DNA from: Apostichopus japonicus
Lineage: Eukaryota; Echinodermata; Holothuroidea; Aspidochirotida; Stichopodidae
Length of the DNA stretch: 64,000 bases
Direction of reading: 5' to 3'
Assembly (NCBI RefSeq): GCF_037975245.1
Contig: NC_092572.1
Coordinates: forward strand, 16,932,269 to 16,996,268
Below are positions 35,801 through 48,900 of the stretch, piece by piece (position 1 is the stretch's first letter; the number at the start of each line of letters is the position of its first letter). The notes under the pieces are model-generated. The model worked only from the letters and a program-made list of their open reading frames with translations, had not been told where the DNA came from and did not search any database. A program made the translations under genes and the position numbers.

Positions 35801-38800
35801 TAATCCACCTAATATCTCAGTCCATACAGTGGCGCGATGGCTTGGCGCACTGTACGAGCTGATGTTCGAGACTCTCTTTTGCATCCGTGGTTCGAACCCC
35901 GGGTGATGACGTCTTTTGCCGATCTTTTACAGCAAGTGCCTACACGGGGAGCTGTAAGTATTAGTTAATCCACCTAATATCTCAGTCCATACAGTGGCGC
36001 GATGGCTTGGCGCACTGTACGAGCTGATGTTCGAGACTCTCTTTTGCATCCGTGGTTCGAACCCCGGGTGATGACGTCTTTTGCCGATCTTTTACAGCAA
36101 GTGCCTACACGGGGAGCTGTAAGTATTAGTTAATCCACCTAATATCTCAGTCCATACAGTGGCGCGATGGCTTGGCGCACTGTACGAGCTGATGTTCGAG
36201 ACTCTCTTTTGCATCCGTGGTTCGAACCCCGGGTGATGACGTCTTTTGCCGATCTTTTACAGCAAGTGCCTACACGGGGAGCTGTAAGTATTAGTTAATC
36301 CACCTAATATCTCAGTCCATACAGTGGCGCGATGGCTTGGCGCACTGTACGAGCTGATGTTCGAGACTCTCTTTTGCATCCGTGGTTCGAACCCCGGGTG
36401 ATGACGTCTTTTGCCGATCTTTTACAGCAAGTGCCTACACGGGGAGCTGTAAGTATTAGTTAATCCACCTAATATCTCAGTCCATACAGTGGCGCGATGG
36501 CTTGGCGCACTGTACGAGCTGATGTTCGAGACTCTCTTTTGCATCCGTGGTTCGAACCCCGGGTGATGACGTCTTTTGCCGATCTTTTACAGCAAGTGCC
36601 TACACGGGGAGCTGTAAGTATTAGTTAATCCACCTAATATCTCAGTCCATACAGTGGCGCGATGGCTTGGCGCACTGTACGAGCTGATGTTCGAGACTCT
36701 CTTTTGCATCCGTGGTTCGAACCCCGGGTGATGACGTCTTTTGCCGATCTTTTACAGCAAGTGCCTACACGGGGAGCTGTAAGTATTAGTTAATCCACCT
36801 AATATCTCAGTCCATACAGTGGCGCGATGGCTTGGCGCACTGTACGAGCTGATGTTCGAGACTCTCTTTTGCATCCGTGGTTCGAACCCCGGGTGATGAC
36901 GTCTTTTGCCGATCTTTTACAGCAAGTGCCTACACGGGGAGCTGTAAGTATTAGTTAATCCACCTAATATCTCAGTCCATACAGTGGCGCGATGGCTTGG
37001 CGCACTGTACGAGCTGATGTTCGAGACTCTCTTTTGCATCCGTGGTTCGAACCCCGGGTGATGACGTCTTTTGCCGATCTTTTACAGCAAGTGCCTACAC
37101 GGGGAGCTGTAAGTATTAGTTAATCCACCTAATATCTCAGTCCATACAGTGGCGCGATGGCTTGGCGCACTGTACGAGCTGATGTTCGAGACTCTCTTTT
37201 GCATCCGTGGTTCGAACCCCGGATGTTGACGTCTTTTGCCGATCTTTTACAGCAAGTGCCTACACGGGGAGCTGTAAGTATTAGTTAATCCACCTAATAT
37301 CTCAGTCCATACAGTGGCGCGATGGCTTGGCGCACTGTACGAGCTGATGTTCGAGACTCTCTTTTGCATCCGTGGTTCGAACCCCGGGTGATGACGTCTT
37401 TTGCCGATCTTTTACAGCAAGTGCCTACACGGGGAGCTGTAAGTATTAGTTAATCCACCTAATATCTCAGTCCATACAGTGGCGCGATGGCTTGGCGCAC
37501 TGTACGAGCTGATGTTCGAGACTCTCTTTTGCATCCGTGGTTCGAACCCCGGGTGATGACGTCTTTTGCCGATCTTTTACAGCAAGTGCCTACACGGGGA
37601 GCTGTAAGTATTAGTTAATCCACCTAATATCTCAGTCCATACAGTGGCGCGATGGCTTGGCGCACTGTACGAGCTGATGTTCGAGACTCTCTTTTGCATC
37701 CGTGGTTCGAACCCCGGGTGATGACGTCTTTTGCCGATCTTTTACAGCAAGTGCCTACACGGGGAGCTGTAAGTATTAGTTAATCCACCTAATATCTCAG
37801 TCCATACAGTGGCGCGATGGCTTGGCGCACTGTACGAGCTGATGTTCGAGACTCTCTTTTGCATCCGTGGTTCGAACCCCGGGTGATGACGTCTTTTGCC
37901 GATCTTTTACAGCAAGTGCCTACACGGGGAGCTGTAAGTATTAGTTAATCCACCTAATATCTCAGTCCATACAGTGGCGCGATGGCTTGGCGCACTGTAC
38001 GAGCTGATGTTCGAGACTCTCTTTTGCATCCGTGGTTCGAACCCCGGGTGATGACGTCTTTTGCCGATCTTTTACAGCAAGTGCCTACACGGGGAGCTGT
38101 AAGTATTAGTTAATCCACCTAATATCTCAGTCCATACAGTGGCGCGATGGCTTGGCGCACTGTACGAGCTGATGTTCGAGACTCTCTTTTGCATCCGTGG
38201 TTCGAACCCCGGGTGATGACGTCTTTTGCCGATCTTTTACAGCAAGTGCCTACACGGGGAGCTGTAAGTATTAGTTAATCCACCTAATATCTCAGTCCAT
38301 ACAGTGGCGCGATGGCTTGGCGCACTGTACGAGCTGATGTTCGAGACTCTCTTTTGCATCCGTGGTTCGAACCCCGGGTGATGACGTCTTTTGCCGATCT
38401 TTTACAGCAAGTGCCTACACGGGGAGCTGTAAGTATTAGTTAATCCACCTAATATCTCAGTCCATACAGTGGCGCGATCGCTTGGCGCACTGTACGAGCT
38501 GATGTTCGAGACTCTCTTTTGCATCCGTGGTTCGAACCCCGGGTGATGACGTCTTTTGCCGATCTTTTACAGCAAGTGCCTACACGGGGAGCTGTAAGTA
38601 TTAGTTAATCCACCTAATATCTCAGTCCATACAGTGGCGCGATGGCTTGGCGCACTGTACGAGCTGATGTTCGAGACTCTCTTTTGCATCCGTGGTTCGA
38701 ACCCCGGGTGATGACGTCTTTTGCCGATCTTTTACAGCAAGTGCCTACACGGGGAGCTGTAAGTATTAGTTAATCCACCTAATATCTCAGTCCATACAGT

Positions 38801-39369
38801 GGCGCGATGGCTTGGCGCACTGTACGAGCTGATGTTCGAGACTCTCTTTTGCATCCGTGGTTCGAACCCCGGGTGATGACGTCTTTTGCCGATCTTTTAC
38901 AGCAAGTGCCTACACGGGGAGCTGTAAGTATTAGTTAATCCACCTAATATCTCAGTCCATACAGTGGCGCGATGGCTTGGCGCACTGTACGAGCTGATGT
39001 TCGAGACTCTCTTTTGCATCCGTGGTTCGAACCCCGGGTGATGACGTCTTTTGCCGATCTTTTACAGCAAGTGCCTACACGGGGAGCTGTAAGTATTAGT
39101 TAATCTACCTAATATCTCAGTCCATACAGTGGCGCGATGGCTTGGCGCACTGTACGAGCTGATGTTCGAGACTCTCTTTTGCATTCGTGGTTCGAACCCC
39201 GGGTGATGACGTCTTTTGCCGATCTTTTACAGCAAGTGCCTACACGGGGAGCTGTAAGTATTAGTTAATCCACCTAATATCTCAGTCCATACAGTGGCGC
39301 GATGGCTTGGCGCACTGTACGAGCTGATGTTCGAGACTCTCTTTTGCATCCGTGGTTCGAACCCCGGGT

Positions 39370-42300
39370 GTTGACGTCTTTTGCCGATCTTTTACAGCAA
39401 GTGCCTACACGGGGAGCTGTAAGTATTAGTTAATCCACCTAATATCTCAGTCCATACAGTGGCGCGATGGCTTGGCGCACTGTACGAGCTGATGTTCGAG
39501 ACTCTCTTTTGCATCCGTGGTTCGAACCCCGGGTGATGACGTCTTTTGCCGATCTTTTACAGCAAGTGCCTACACGGGGAGCTGTAAGTATTAGTTAATC
39601 CACCTAATATCTCAGTCCATACAGTGGCGCGATGGCTTGGCGCACTGTACGAGCTGATGTTCGAGACTCTCTTTTGCATCCGTGGTTCGAACCCCGGGTG
39701 ATGACGTCTTTTGCCGATCTTTTACAGCAAGTGCCTACACGGGGAGCTGTAAGTATTAGTTAATCCACCTAATATCTCAGTCCATACAGTGGCGCGATGG
39801 CTTGGCGCACTGTACGAGCTGATGTTCGAGACTCTCTTTTGCATCCGTGGTTCGAACCCCGGGTGATGACGTCTTTTGCCGATCTTTTACAGCAAGTGCC
39901 TACACGGGGAGCTGTAAGTATTAGTTAATCCACCTAATATCTCAGTCCATACAGTGGCGCGATGGCTTGGCGCACTGTACGAGCTGATGTTCGAGACTCT
40001 CTTTTGCATCCGTGGTTCGAACCCCGGGTGATGACGTCTTTTGCCGATCTTTTACAGCAAGTGCCTACACGGGGAGCTGTAAGTATTAGTTAATCCACCT
40101 AATATCTCAGTCCATACAGTGGCGCGATGGCTTGGCGCACTGTACGAGCTGATGTTCGAGACTCTCTTTTGCATCCGTGGTTCGAACCCCGGGTGATGAC
40201 GTCTTTTGCCGATCTTTTACAGCAAGTGCCTACACGGGGAGCTGTAAGTATTAGTTAATCCACCTAATATCTCAGTCCATACAGTGGCGCGATGGCTTGG
40301 CGCACTGTACGAGCTGATGTTCGAGACTCTCTTTTGCATCCGTGGTTCGAACCCCGGGTGATGACGTCTTTTGCCGATCTTTTACAGCAAGTGCCTACAC
40401 GGGGAGCTGTAAGTATTAGTTAATCCACCTAATATCTCAGTCCATACAGTGGCGCGATGGCTTGGCGCACTGTACGAGCTGATGTTCGAGACTCTCTTTT
40501 GCATCCGTGGTTCGAACCCCGGGTGATGACGTCTTTTGCCGATCTTTTACAGCAAGTGCCTACACGGGGAGCTGTAAGTATTAGTTAATCCACCTAATAT
40601 CTCAGTCCATACAGTGGCGCGATGGCTTGGCGCACTGTACGAGCTGATGTTCGAGACTCTCTTTTGCATCCGTGGTTCGAACCCCGGGTGATGACGTCTT
40701 TTGCCGATCTTTTACAGCAAGTGCCTACACGGGGAGCTGTAAGTATTAGTTAATCCACCTAATATCTCAGTCCATACAGTGGCGCGATGGCTTGGCGCAC
40801 TGTACGAGCTGATGTTCGAGACTCTCTTTTGCATCCGTGGTTCGAACCCCGGGTGATGACGTCTTTTGCCGATCTTTTACAGCAAGTGCCTACACGGGGA
40901 GCTGTAAGTATTAGTTAATCCACCTAATATCTCAGTCCATACAGTGGCGCGATGGCTTGGCGCACTGTACGAGCTGATGTTCGAGACTCTCTTTTGCATC
41001 CGTGGTTCGAACCCCGGGTGATGACGTCTTTTGCCGATCTTTTACAGCAAGTGCCTACACGGGGAGCTGTAAGTATTAGTTAATCCACCTAATATCTCAG
41101 TCCATACAGTGGCGCGATGGCTTGGCGCACTGTACGAGCTGATGTTCGAGACTCTCTTTTGCATCCGTGGTTCGAACCCCGGGTGATGACGTCTTTTGCC
41201 GATCTTTTACAGCAAGTGCCTACACGGGGAGCTGTAAGTATTAGTTAATCCACCTAATATCTCAGTCCATACAGTGGCGCGATGGCTTGGCGCACTGTAC
41301 GAGCTGATGTTCGAGACTCTCTTTTGCATCCGTGGTTCGAACCCCGGGTGATGACGTCTTTTGCCGATCTTTTACAGCAAGTGCCTACACGGGGAGCTGT
41401 AAGTATTAGTTAATCCACCTAATATCTCAGTCCATACAGTGGCGCGATGGCTTGGCGCACTGTACGAGCTGATGTTCGAGACTCTCTTTTGCATCCGTGG
41501 TTCGAACCCCGGGTGATGACGTCTTTTGCCGATCTTTTACAGCAAGTGCCTACACGGGGAGCTGTAAGTATTAGTTAATCCACCTAATATCTCAGTCCAT
41601 ACAGTGGCGCGATGGCTTGGCGCACTGTACGAGCTGATGTTCGAGACTCTCTTTTGCATCCGTGGTTCGAACCCCGGGTGATGACGTCTTTTGCCGATCT
41701 TTTACAGCAAGTGCCTACACGGGGAGCTGTAAGTATTAGTTAATCCACCTAATATCTCAGTCCATACAGTGGCGCGATGGCTTGGCGCACTGTACGAGCT
41801 GATGTTCGAGACTCTCTTTTGCATCCGTGGTTCGAACCCCGGGTGATGACGTCTTTTGCCGATCTTTTACAGCAAGTGCCTACACGGGGAGCTGTAAGTA
41901 TTAGTTAATCCACCTAATATCTCAGTCCATACAGTGGCGCGATGGCTTGGCGCACTGTACGAGCTGATGTTCGAGACTCTCTTTTGCATCCGTGGTTCGA
42001 ACCCCGGGTGATGACGTCTTTTGCCGATCTTTTACAGCAAGTGCCTACACGGGGAGCTGTAAGTATTAGTTAATCCACCTAATATCTCAGTCCATACAGT
42101 GGCGCGATGGCTTGGCGCACTGTACGAGCTGATGTTCGAGACTCTCTTTTGCATCCGTGGTTCGAACCCCGGGTGATGACGTCTTTTGCCGATCTTTTAC
42201 AGCAAGTGCCTACACGGGGAGCTGTAAGTATTAGTTAATCCACCTAATATCTCAGTCCATACAGTGGCGCGATGGCTTGGCGCACTGTACGAGCTGATGT

Positions 42301-42990
42301 TCGAGACTCTCTTTTGCATCCGTGGTTCGAACCCCGGGTGATGACGTCTTTTGCCGATCTTTTACAGCAAGTGCCTACACGGGGAGCTGTAAGTATTAGT
42401 TAATCCACCTAATATCTCAGTCCATACAGTGGCGCGATGGCTTGGCGCACTGTACGAGCTGATGTTCGAGACTCTCTTTTGCATCCGTGGTTCGAACCCC
42501 GGGTGATGACGTCTTTTGCCGATCTTTTACAGCAAGTGCCTACACGGGGAGCTGTAAGTATTAGTTAATCCACCTAATATCTCAGTCCATACAGTGGCGC
42601 GATGGCTTGGCGCACTGTACGAGCTGATGTTCGAGACTCTCTTTTGCATCCGTGGTTCGAACCCCGGGTGATGACGTCTTTTGCCGATCTTTTACAGCAA
42701 GTGCCTACACGGGGAGCTGTAAGTATTAGTTAATCCACCTAATATCTCAGTCCATACAGTGGCGCGATGGCTTGGCGCACTGTACGAGCTGATGTTCGAG
42801 ACTCTCTTTTGCATCCGTGGTTCGAACCCCGGGTGATGACGTCTTTTGCCGATCTTTTACAGCAAGTGCCTACACGGGGAGCTGTAAGTATTAGTTAATC
42901 CACCTAATATCTCAGTCCATACAGTGGCGCGATGGCTTGGCGCACTGTACGAGCTGATGTTCGAGACTCTCTTTTGCATCCGTGGTTCGA
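39370..42990 (+). repeat. Visually invariant run of about 21 monomers
   Basis: Between the GTTG variants at 39366 and 42996, which are 22 periods apart, I saw no substitution by eye. This is the longest such run I noticed; 34.6-37.2 kb is another (about 15 monomers). Confidence 0.55.
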
Positions 42991-45900
42991 ACCCCGGGTG
43001 TTGACGTCTTTTGCCGATCTTTTACAGCAAGTGCCTACACGGGGAGCTGTAAGTATTAGTTAATCCACCTAATATCTCAGTCCATACAGTGGCGCGATGG
43101 CTTGGCGCACTGTACGAGCTGATGTTCGAGACTCTCTTTTGCATCCGTGGTTCGAACTCCGGGTGATGACGTCTTTTGCCGATCTTTTACAGCAAGTGCC
43201 TACACGGGGAGCTGTAAGTATTAGTTAATCCACCTAATATCTCAGTCCATACAGTGGCGCGATGGCTTGGCGCACTGTACGAGCTGATGTTCGAGACTCT
43301 CTTTTGCATCCGTGGTTCGAACCCCGGGTGATGACGTCTTTTGCCGATCTTTTACAGCAAGTGCCTACACGGGGAGCTGTAAGTATTAGTTAATCCACCT
43401 AATATCTCAGTCCATACAGTGGCGCGATGGCTTGGCGCACTGTACGAGCTGATGTTCGAGACTCTCTTTTGCATCCGTGGTTCGAACCCCGGGTGATGAC
43501 GTCTTTTGCCGATCTTTTACAGCAAGTGCCTACACGGGGAGCTGTAAGTATTAGTTAATCCACCTAATATCTCAGTCCATACAGTGGCGCGATGGCTTGG
43601 CGCACTGTACGAGCTGATGTTCGAGACTCTCTTTTGCATCCGTGGTTCGAACCCCGGGTGTTGACGTCTTTTGCCGATCTTTTACAGCAAGTGCCTACAC
43701 GGGGAGCTGTAAGTATTAGTTAATCCACCTAATATCTCAGTCCATACAGTGGCGCGATGGCTTGGCGCACTGTACGAGCTGATGTTCGAGACTCTCTTTT
43801 GCATCCGTGGTTCGAACCCCGGGTGATGACGTCTTTTGCCGATCTTTTACAGCAAGTGCCTACACGGGGAGCTGTAAGTATTAGTTAATCCACCTAATAT
43901 CTCAGTCCATACAGTGGCGCGATCGCTTGGCGCACTGTACGAGCTGATGTTCGAGACTCTCTTTTGCATCCGTGGTTCGAACCCCGGGTGATGACGTCTT
44001 TTGCCGATCTTTTACAGCAAGTGCCTACACGGGGAGCTGTAAGTATTAGTTAATCCACCTAATATCTCAGTCCATACAGTGGCGCGATGGCTTGGCGCAC
44101 TGTACGAGCTGATGTTCGAGACTCTCTTTTGCATCCGTGGTTCGAACCCCGGGTGATGACGTCTTTTGCCGATCTTTTACAGCAAGTGCCTACACGGGGA
44201 GCTGTAAGTATTAGTTAATCCACCTAATATCTCAGTCCATACAGTGGCGCGATGGCTTGGCGCACTGTACGAGCTGATGTTCGAGACTCTCTTTTGCATC
44301 CGTGGTTCGAACCCCGGGTGATGACGTCTTTTGCCGATCTTTTACAGCAAGTGCCTACACGGGGAGCTGTAAGTATTAGTTAATCCACCTAATATCTCAG
44401 TCCATACAGTGGCGCGATGGCTTGGCGCACTGTACGAGCTGATGTTCGAGACTCTCTTTTGCATCCGTGGTTCGAACCCCGGGTGATGACGTCTTTTGCC
44501 GATCTTTTACAGCAAGTGCCTACACGGGGAGCTGTAAGTATTAGTTAATCCACCTAATATCTCAGTCCATACAGTGGCGCGATGGCTTGGCGCACTGTAC
44601 GAGCTGATGTTCGAGACTCTCTTTTGCATCCGTGGTTCGAACCCCGGGTGATGACGTCTTTTGCCGATCTTTTACAGCAAGTGCCTACACGGGGAGCTGT
44701 AAGTATTAGTTAATCCACCTAATATCTCAGTCCATACAGTGGCGCGATGGCTTGGCGCACTGTACGAGCTGATGTTCGAGACTCTCTTTTGCATCCGTGG
44801 TTCGAACCCCGGGTGATGACGTCTTTTGCCGATCTTTTACAGCAAGTGCCTACACGGGGAGCTGTAAGTATTAGTTAATCCACCTAATATCTCAGTCCAT
44901 ACAGTGGCGCGATGGCTTGGCGCACTGTACGAGCTGATGTTCGAGACTCTCTTTTGCATCCGTGGTTCGAACCCCGGGTGATGACGTCTTTTGCCGATCT
45001 TTTACAGCAAGTGCCTACACGGGGAGCTGTAAGTATTAGTTAATCCACCTAATATCTCAGTCCATACAGTGGCGCGATGGCTTGGCGCACTGTACGAGCT
45101 GATGTTCGAGACTCTCTTTTGCATCCGTGGTTCGAACCCCGGGTGATGACGTCTTTTGCCGATCTTTTACAGCAAGTGCCTACACGGGGAGCTGTAAGTA
45201 TTAGTTAATCCACCTAATATCTCAGTCCATACAGTGGCGCGATGGCTTGGCGCACTGTACGAGCTGATGTTCGAGACTCTCTTTTGCATCCGTGGTTCGA
45301 ACCCCGGGTGATGACGTCTTTTGCCGATCTTTTACAGCAAGTGCCTACACGGGGAGCTGTAAGTATTAGTTAATCCACCTAATATCTCAGTCCATACAGT
45401 GGCGCGATGGCTTGGCGCACTGTACGAGCTGATGTTCGAGACTCTCTTTTGCATCCGTGGTTCGAACCCCGGATGTTGACGTCTTTTGCCGATCTTTTAC
45501 AGCAAGTGCCTACACGGGGAGCTGTAAGTATTAGTTAATCCACCTAATATCTCAGTCCATACAGTGGCGCGATGGCTTGGCGCACTGTACGAGCTGATGT
45601 TCGAGACTCTCTTTTGCATCCGTGGTTCGAACCCCGGGTGATGACGTCTTTTGCCGATCTTTTACAGCAAGTGCCTACACGGGGAGCTGTAAGTATTAGT
45701 TAATCCACCTAATATCTCAGTCCATACAGTGGCGCGATGGCTTGGCGCACTGTACGAGCTGATGTTCGAGACTCTCTTTTGCATCCGTGGTTCGAACCCC
45801 GGGTGATGACGTCTTTTGCCGATCTTTTACAGCAAGTGCCTACACGGGGAGCTGTAAGTATTAGTTAATCCACCTAATATCTCAGTCCATACAGTGGCGC

Positions 45901-48900
45901 GATGGCTTGGCGCACTGTACGAGCTGATGTTCGAGACTCTCTTTTGCATCCGTGGTTCGAACCCCGGGTGATGACGTCTTTTGCCGATCTTTTACAGCAA
46001 GTGCCTACACGGGGAGCTGTAAGTATTAGTTAATCCACCTAATATCTCAGTCCATACAGTGGCGCGATGGCTTGGCGCACTGTACGAGCTGATGTTCGAG
46101 ACTCTCTTTTGCATCCGTGGTTCGAACCCCGGGTGATGACGTCTTTTGCCGATCTTTTACAGCAAGTGCCTACACGGGGAGCTGTAAGTATTAGTTAATC
46201 CACCTAATATCTCAGTCCATACAGTGGCGCGATGGCTTGGCGCACTGTACGAGCTGATGTTCGAGACTCTCTTTTGCATCCGTGGTTCGAACCCCGGGTG
46301 ATGACGTCTTTTGCCGATCTTTTACAGCAAGTGCCTACACGGGGAGCTGTAAGTATTAGTTAATCCACCTAATATCTCAGTCCATACAGTGGCGCGATGG
46401 CTTGGCGCACTGTACGAGCTGATGTTCGAGACTCTCTTTTGCATCCGTGGTTCGAACCCCGGGTGATGACGTCTTTTGCCGATCTTTTACAGCAAGTGCC
46501 TACACGGGGAGCTGTAAGTATTAGTTAATCCACCTAATATCTCAGTCCATACAGTGGCGCGATGGCTTGGCGCACTGTACGAGCTGATGTTCGAGACTCT
46601 CTTTTGCATCCGTGGTTCGAACCCCGGGTGTTGACGTCTTTTGCCGATCTTTTACAGCAAGTGCCTACACGGGGAGCTGTAAGTATTAGTTAATCCACCT
46701 AATATCTCAGTCCATACAGTGGCGCGATGGCTTGGCGCACTGTACGAGCTGATGTTCGAGACTCTCTTTTGCATCCGTGGTTCGAACCCCGGGTGATGAC
46801 GTCTTTTGCCGATCTTTTACAGCAAGTGCCTACACGGGGAGCTGTAAGTATTAGTTAATCCACCAAATATCTCAGTCCATACAGTGGCGCGATCGCTTGG
46901 CGCACTGTACGAGCTGATGTTCGAGACTCTCTTTTGCATCCGTGGTTCGAACCCCGGGTGATGACGTCTTTTGCCGATCTTTTACAGCAAGTGCCTACAC
47001 GGGGAGCTGTAAGTATTAGTTAATCCACCCAATATCTCAGTCCATACAGTGGCGCGATGGCTTGGCGCACTGTACGAGCTGATGTTCGAGACTCTCTTTT
47101 GCATCCGTGGTTCGAACCCCGGGTGATGACGTCTTTTGCCGATCTTTTACAGCAAGTGCCTACACGGGGAGCTGTAAGTATTAGTTAATCCACCTAATAT
47201 CTCAGTCCATACAGTGGCGCGATGGCTTGGCGCACTGTACGAGCTGATGTTCGAGACTCTCTTTTGCATCCGTGGTTCGAACCCCGGGTGATGACGTCTT
47301 TTGCCGATCTTTTACAGCAAGTGCCTACACGGGGAGCTGTAAGTATTAGTTAATCCACCTAATATCTCAGTCCATACAGTGGCGCGATGGCTTGGCGCAC
47401 TGTACGAGCTGATGTTCGAGACTCTCTTTTGCATCCGTGGTTCGAACCCCGGGTGATGACGTCTTTTGCCGATCTTTTACAGCAAGTGCCTACACGGGGA
47501 GCTGTAAGTATTAGTTAATCCACCTAATATCTCAGTCCATACAGTGGCGCGATGGCTTGGCGCACTGTACGAGCTGATGTTCGAGACTCTCTTTTGCATC
47601 CGTGGTTCGAACCCCGGGTGATGACGTCTTTTGCCGATCTTTTACAGCAAGTGCCTACACGGGGAGCTGTAAGTATTAGTTAATCCACCTAATATCTCAG
47701 TCCATACAGTGGCGCGATGGCTTGGCGCACTGTACGAGCTTATGTTCGAGACTCTCTTTTGCATCCGTGGTTCGAACCCCGGGTGATGACGTCTTTTGCC
47801 GATCTTTTACAGCAAGTGCCTACACGGGGAGCTGTAAGTATTAGTTAATCCACCTAATATCTCAGTCCATACAGTGGCGCGATGGCTTGGCGCACTGTAC
47901 GAGCTGATGTTCGAGACTCTCTTTTGCATCCGTGGTTCGAACCCCGGATGTTGACGTCTTTTGCCGATCTTTTACAGCAAGTGCCTACACGGGGAGCTGT
48001 AAGTATTAGTTAATCCACCTAATATCTCAGTCCATACAGTGGCGCGATGGCTTGGCGCACTGTACGAGCTGATGTTCGAGACTCTCTTTTGCATCCGTGG
48101 TTCGAACCCCGGGTGATGACGTCTTTTGCCGATCTTTTACAGCAAGTGCCTACACGGGGAGCTGTAAGTATTAGTTAATCCACCTAATATCTCAGTCCAT
48201 ACAGTGGCGCGATGGCTTGGCGCACTGTACGAGCTGATGTTCGAGACTCTCTTTTGCATCCGTGGTTCGAACCCCGGGTGATGACGTCTTTTGCCGATCT
48301 TTTACAGCAAGTGCCTACACGGGGAGCTGTAAGTATTAGTTAATCCACCTAATATCTCAGTCCATACAGTGGCGCGATGGCTTGGCGCACTGTACGAGCT
48401 GATGTTCGAGACTCTCTTTTGCATCCGTGGTTCGAACCCCGGGTGATGACGTCTTTTGCCGATCTTTTACAGCAAGTGCCTACACGGGGAGCTGTAAGTA
48501 TTAGTTAATCCACCTAATATCTCAGTCCATACAGTGGCGCGATGGCTTGGCGCACTGTACGAGCTGATGTTCGAGACTCTCTTTTGCATCCGTGGTTCGA
48601 ACCCCGGATGTTGACGTCTTTTGCCGATCTTTTACAGCAAGTGCCTACACGGGGAGCTGTAAGTATTAGTTAATCCACCTAATATCTCAGTCCATACAGT
48701 GGCGCGATGGCTTGGCGCACTGTACGAGCTGATGTTCGAGACTCTCTTTTGCATCCGTGGTTCGAACCCCGGATGTTGACGTCTTTTGCCGATCTTTTAC
48801 AGCAAGTGCCTACACGGGGAGCTGTAAGTATTAGTTAATCCACCTAATATCTCAGTCCATACAGTGGCGCGATGGCTTGGCGCACTGTACGAGCTGATGT

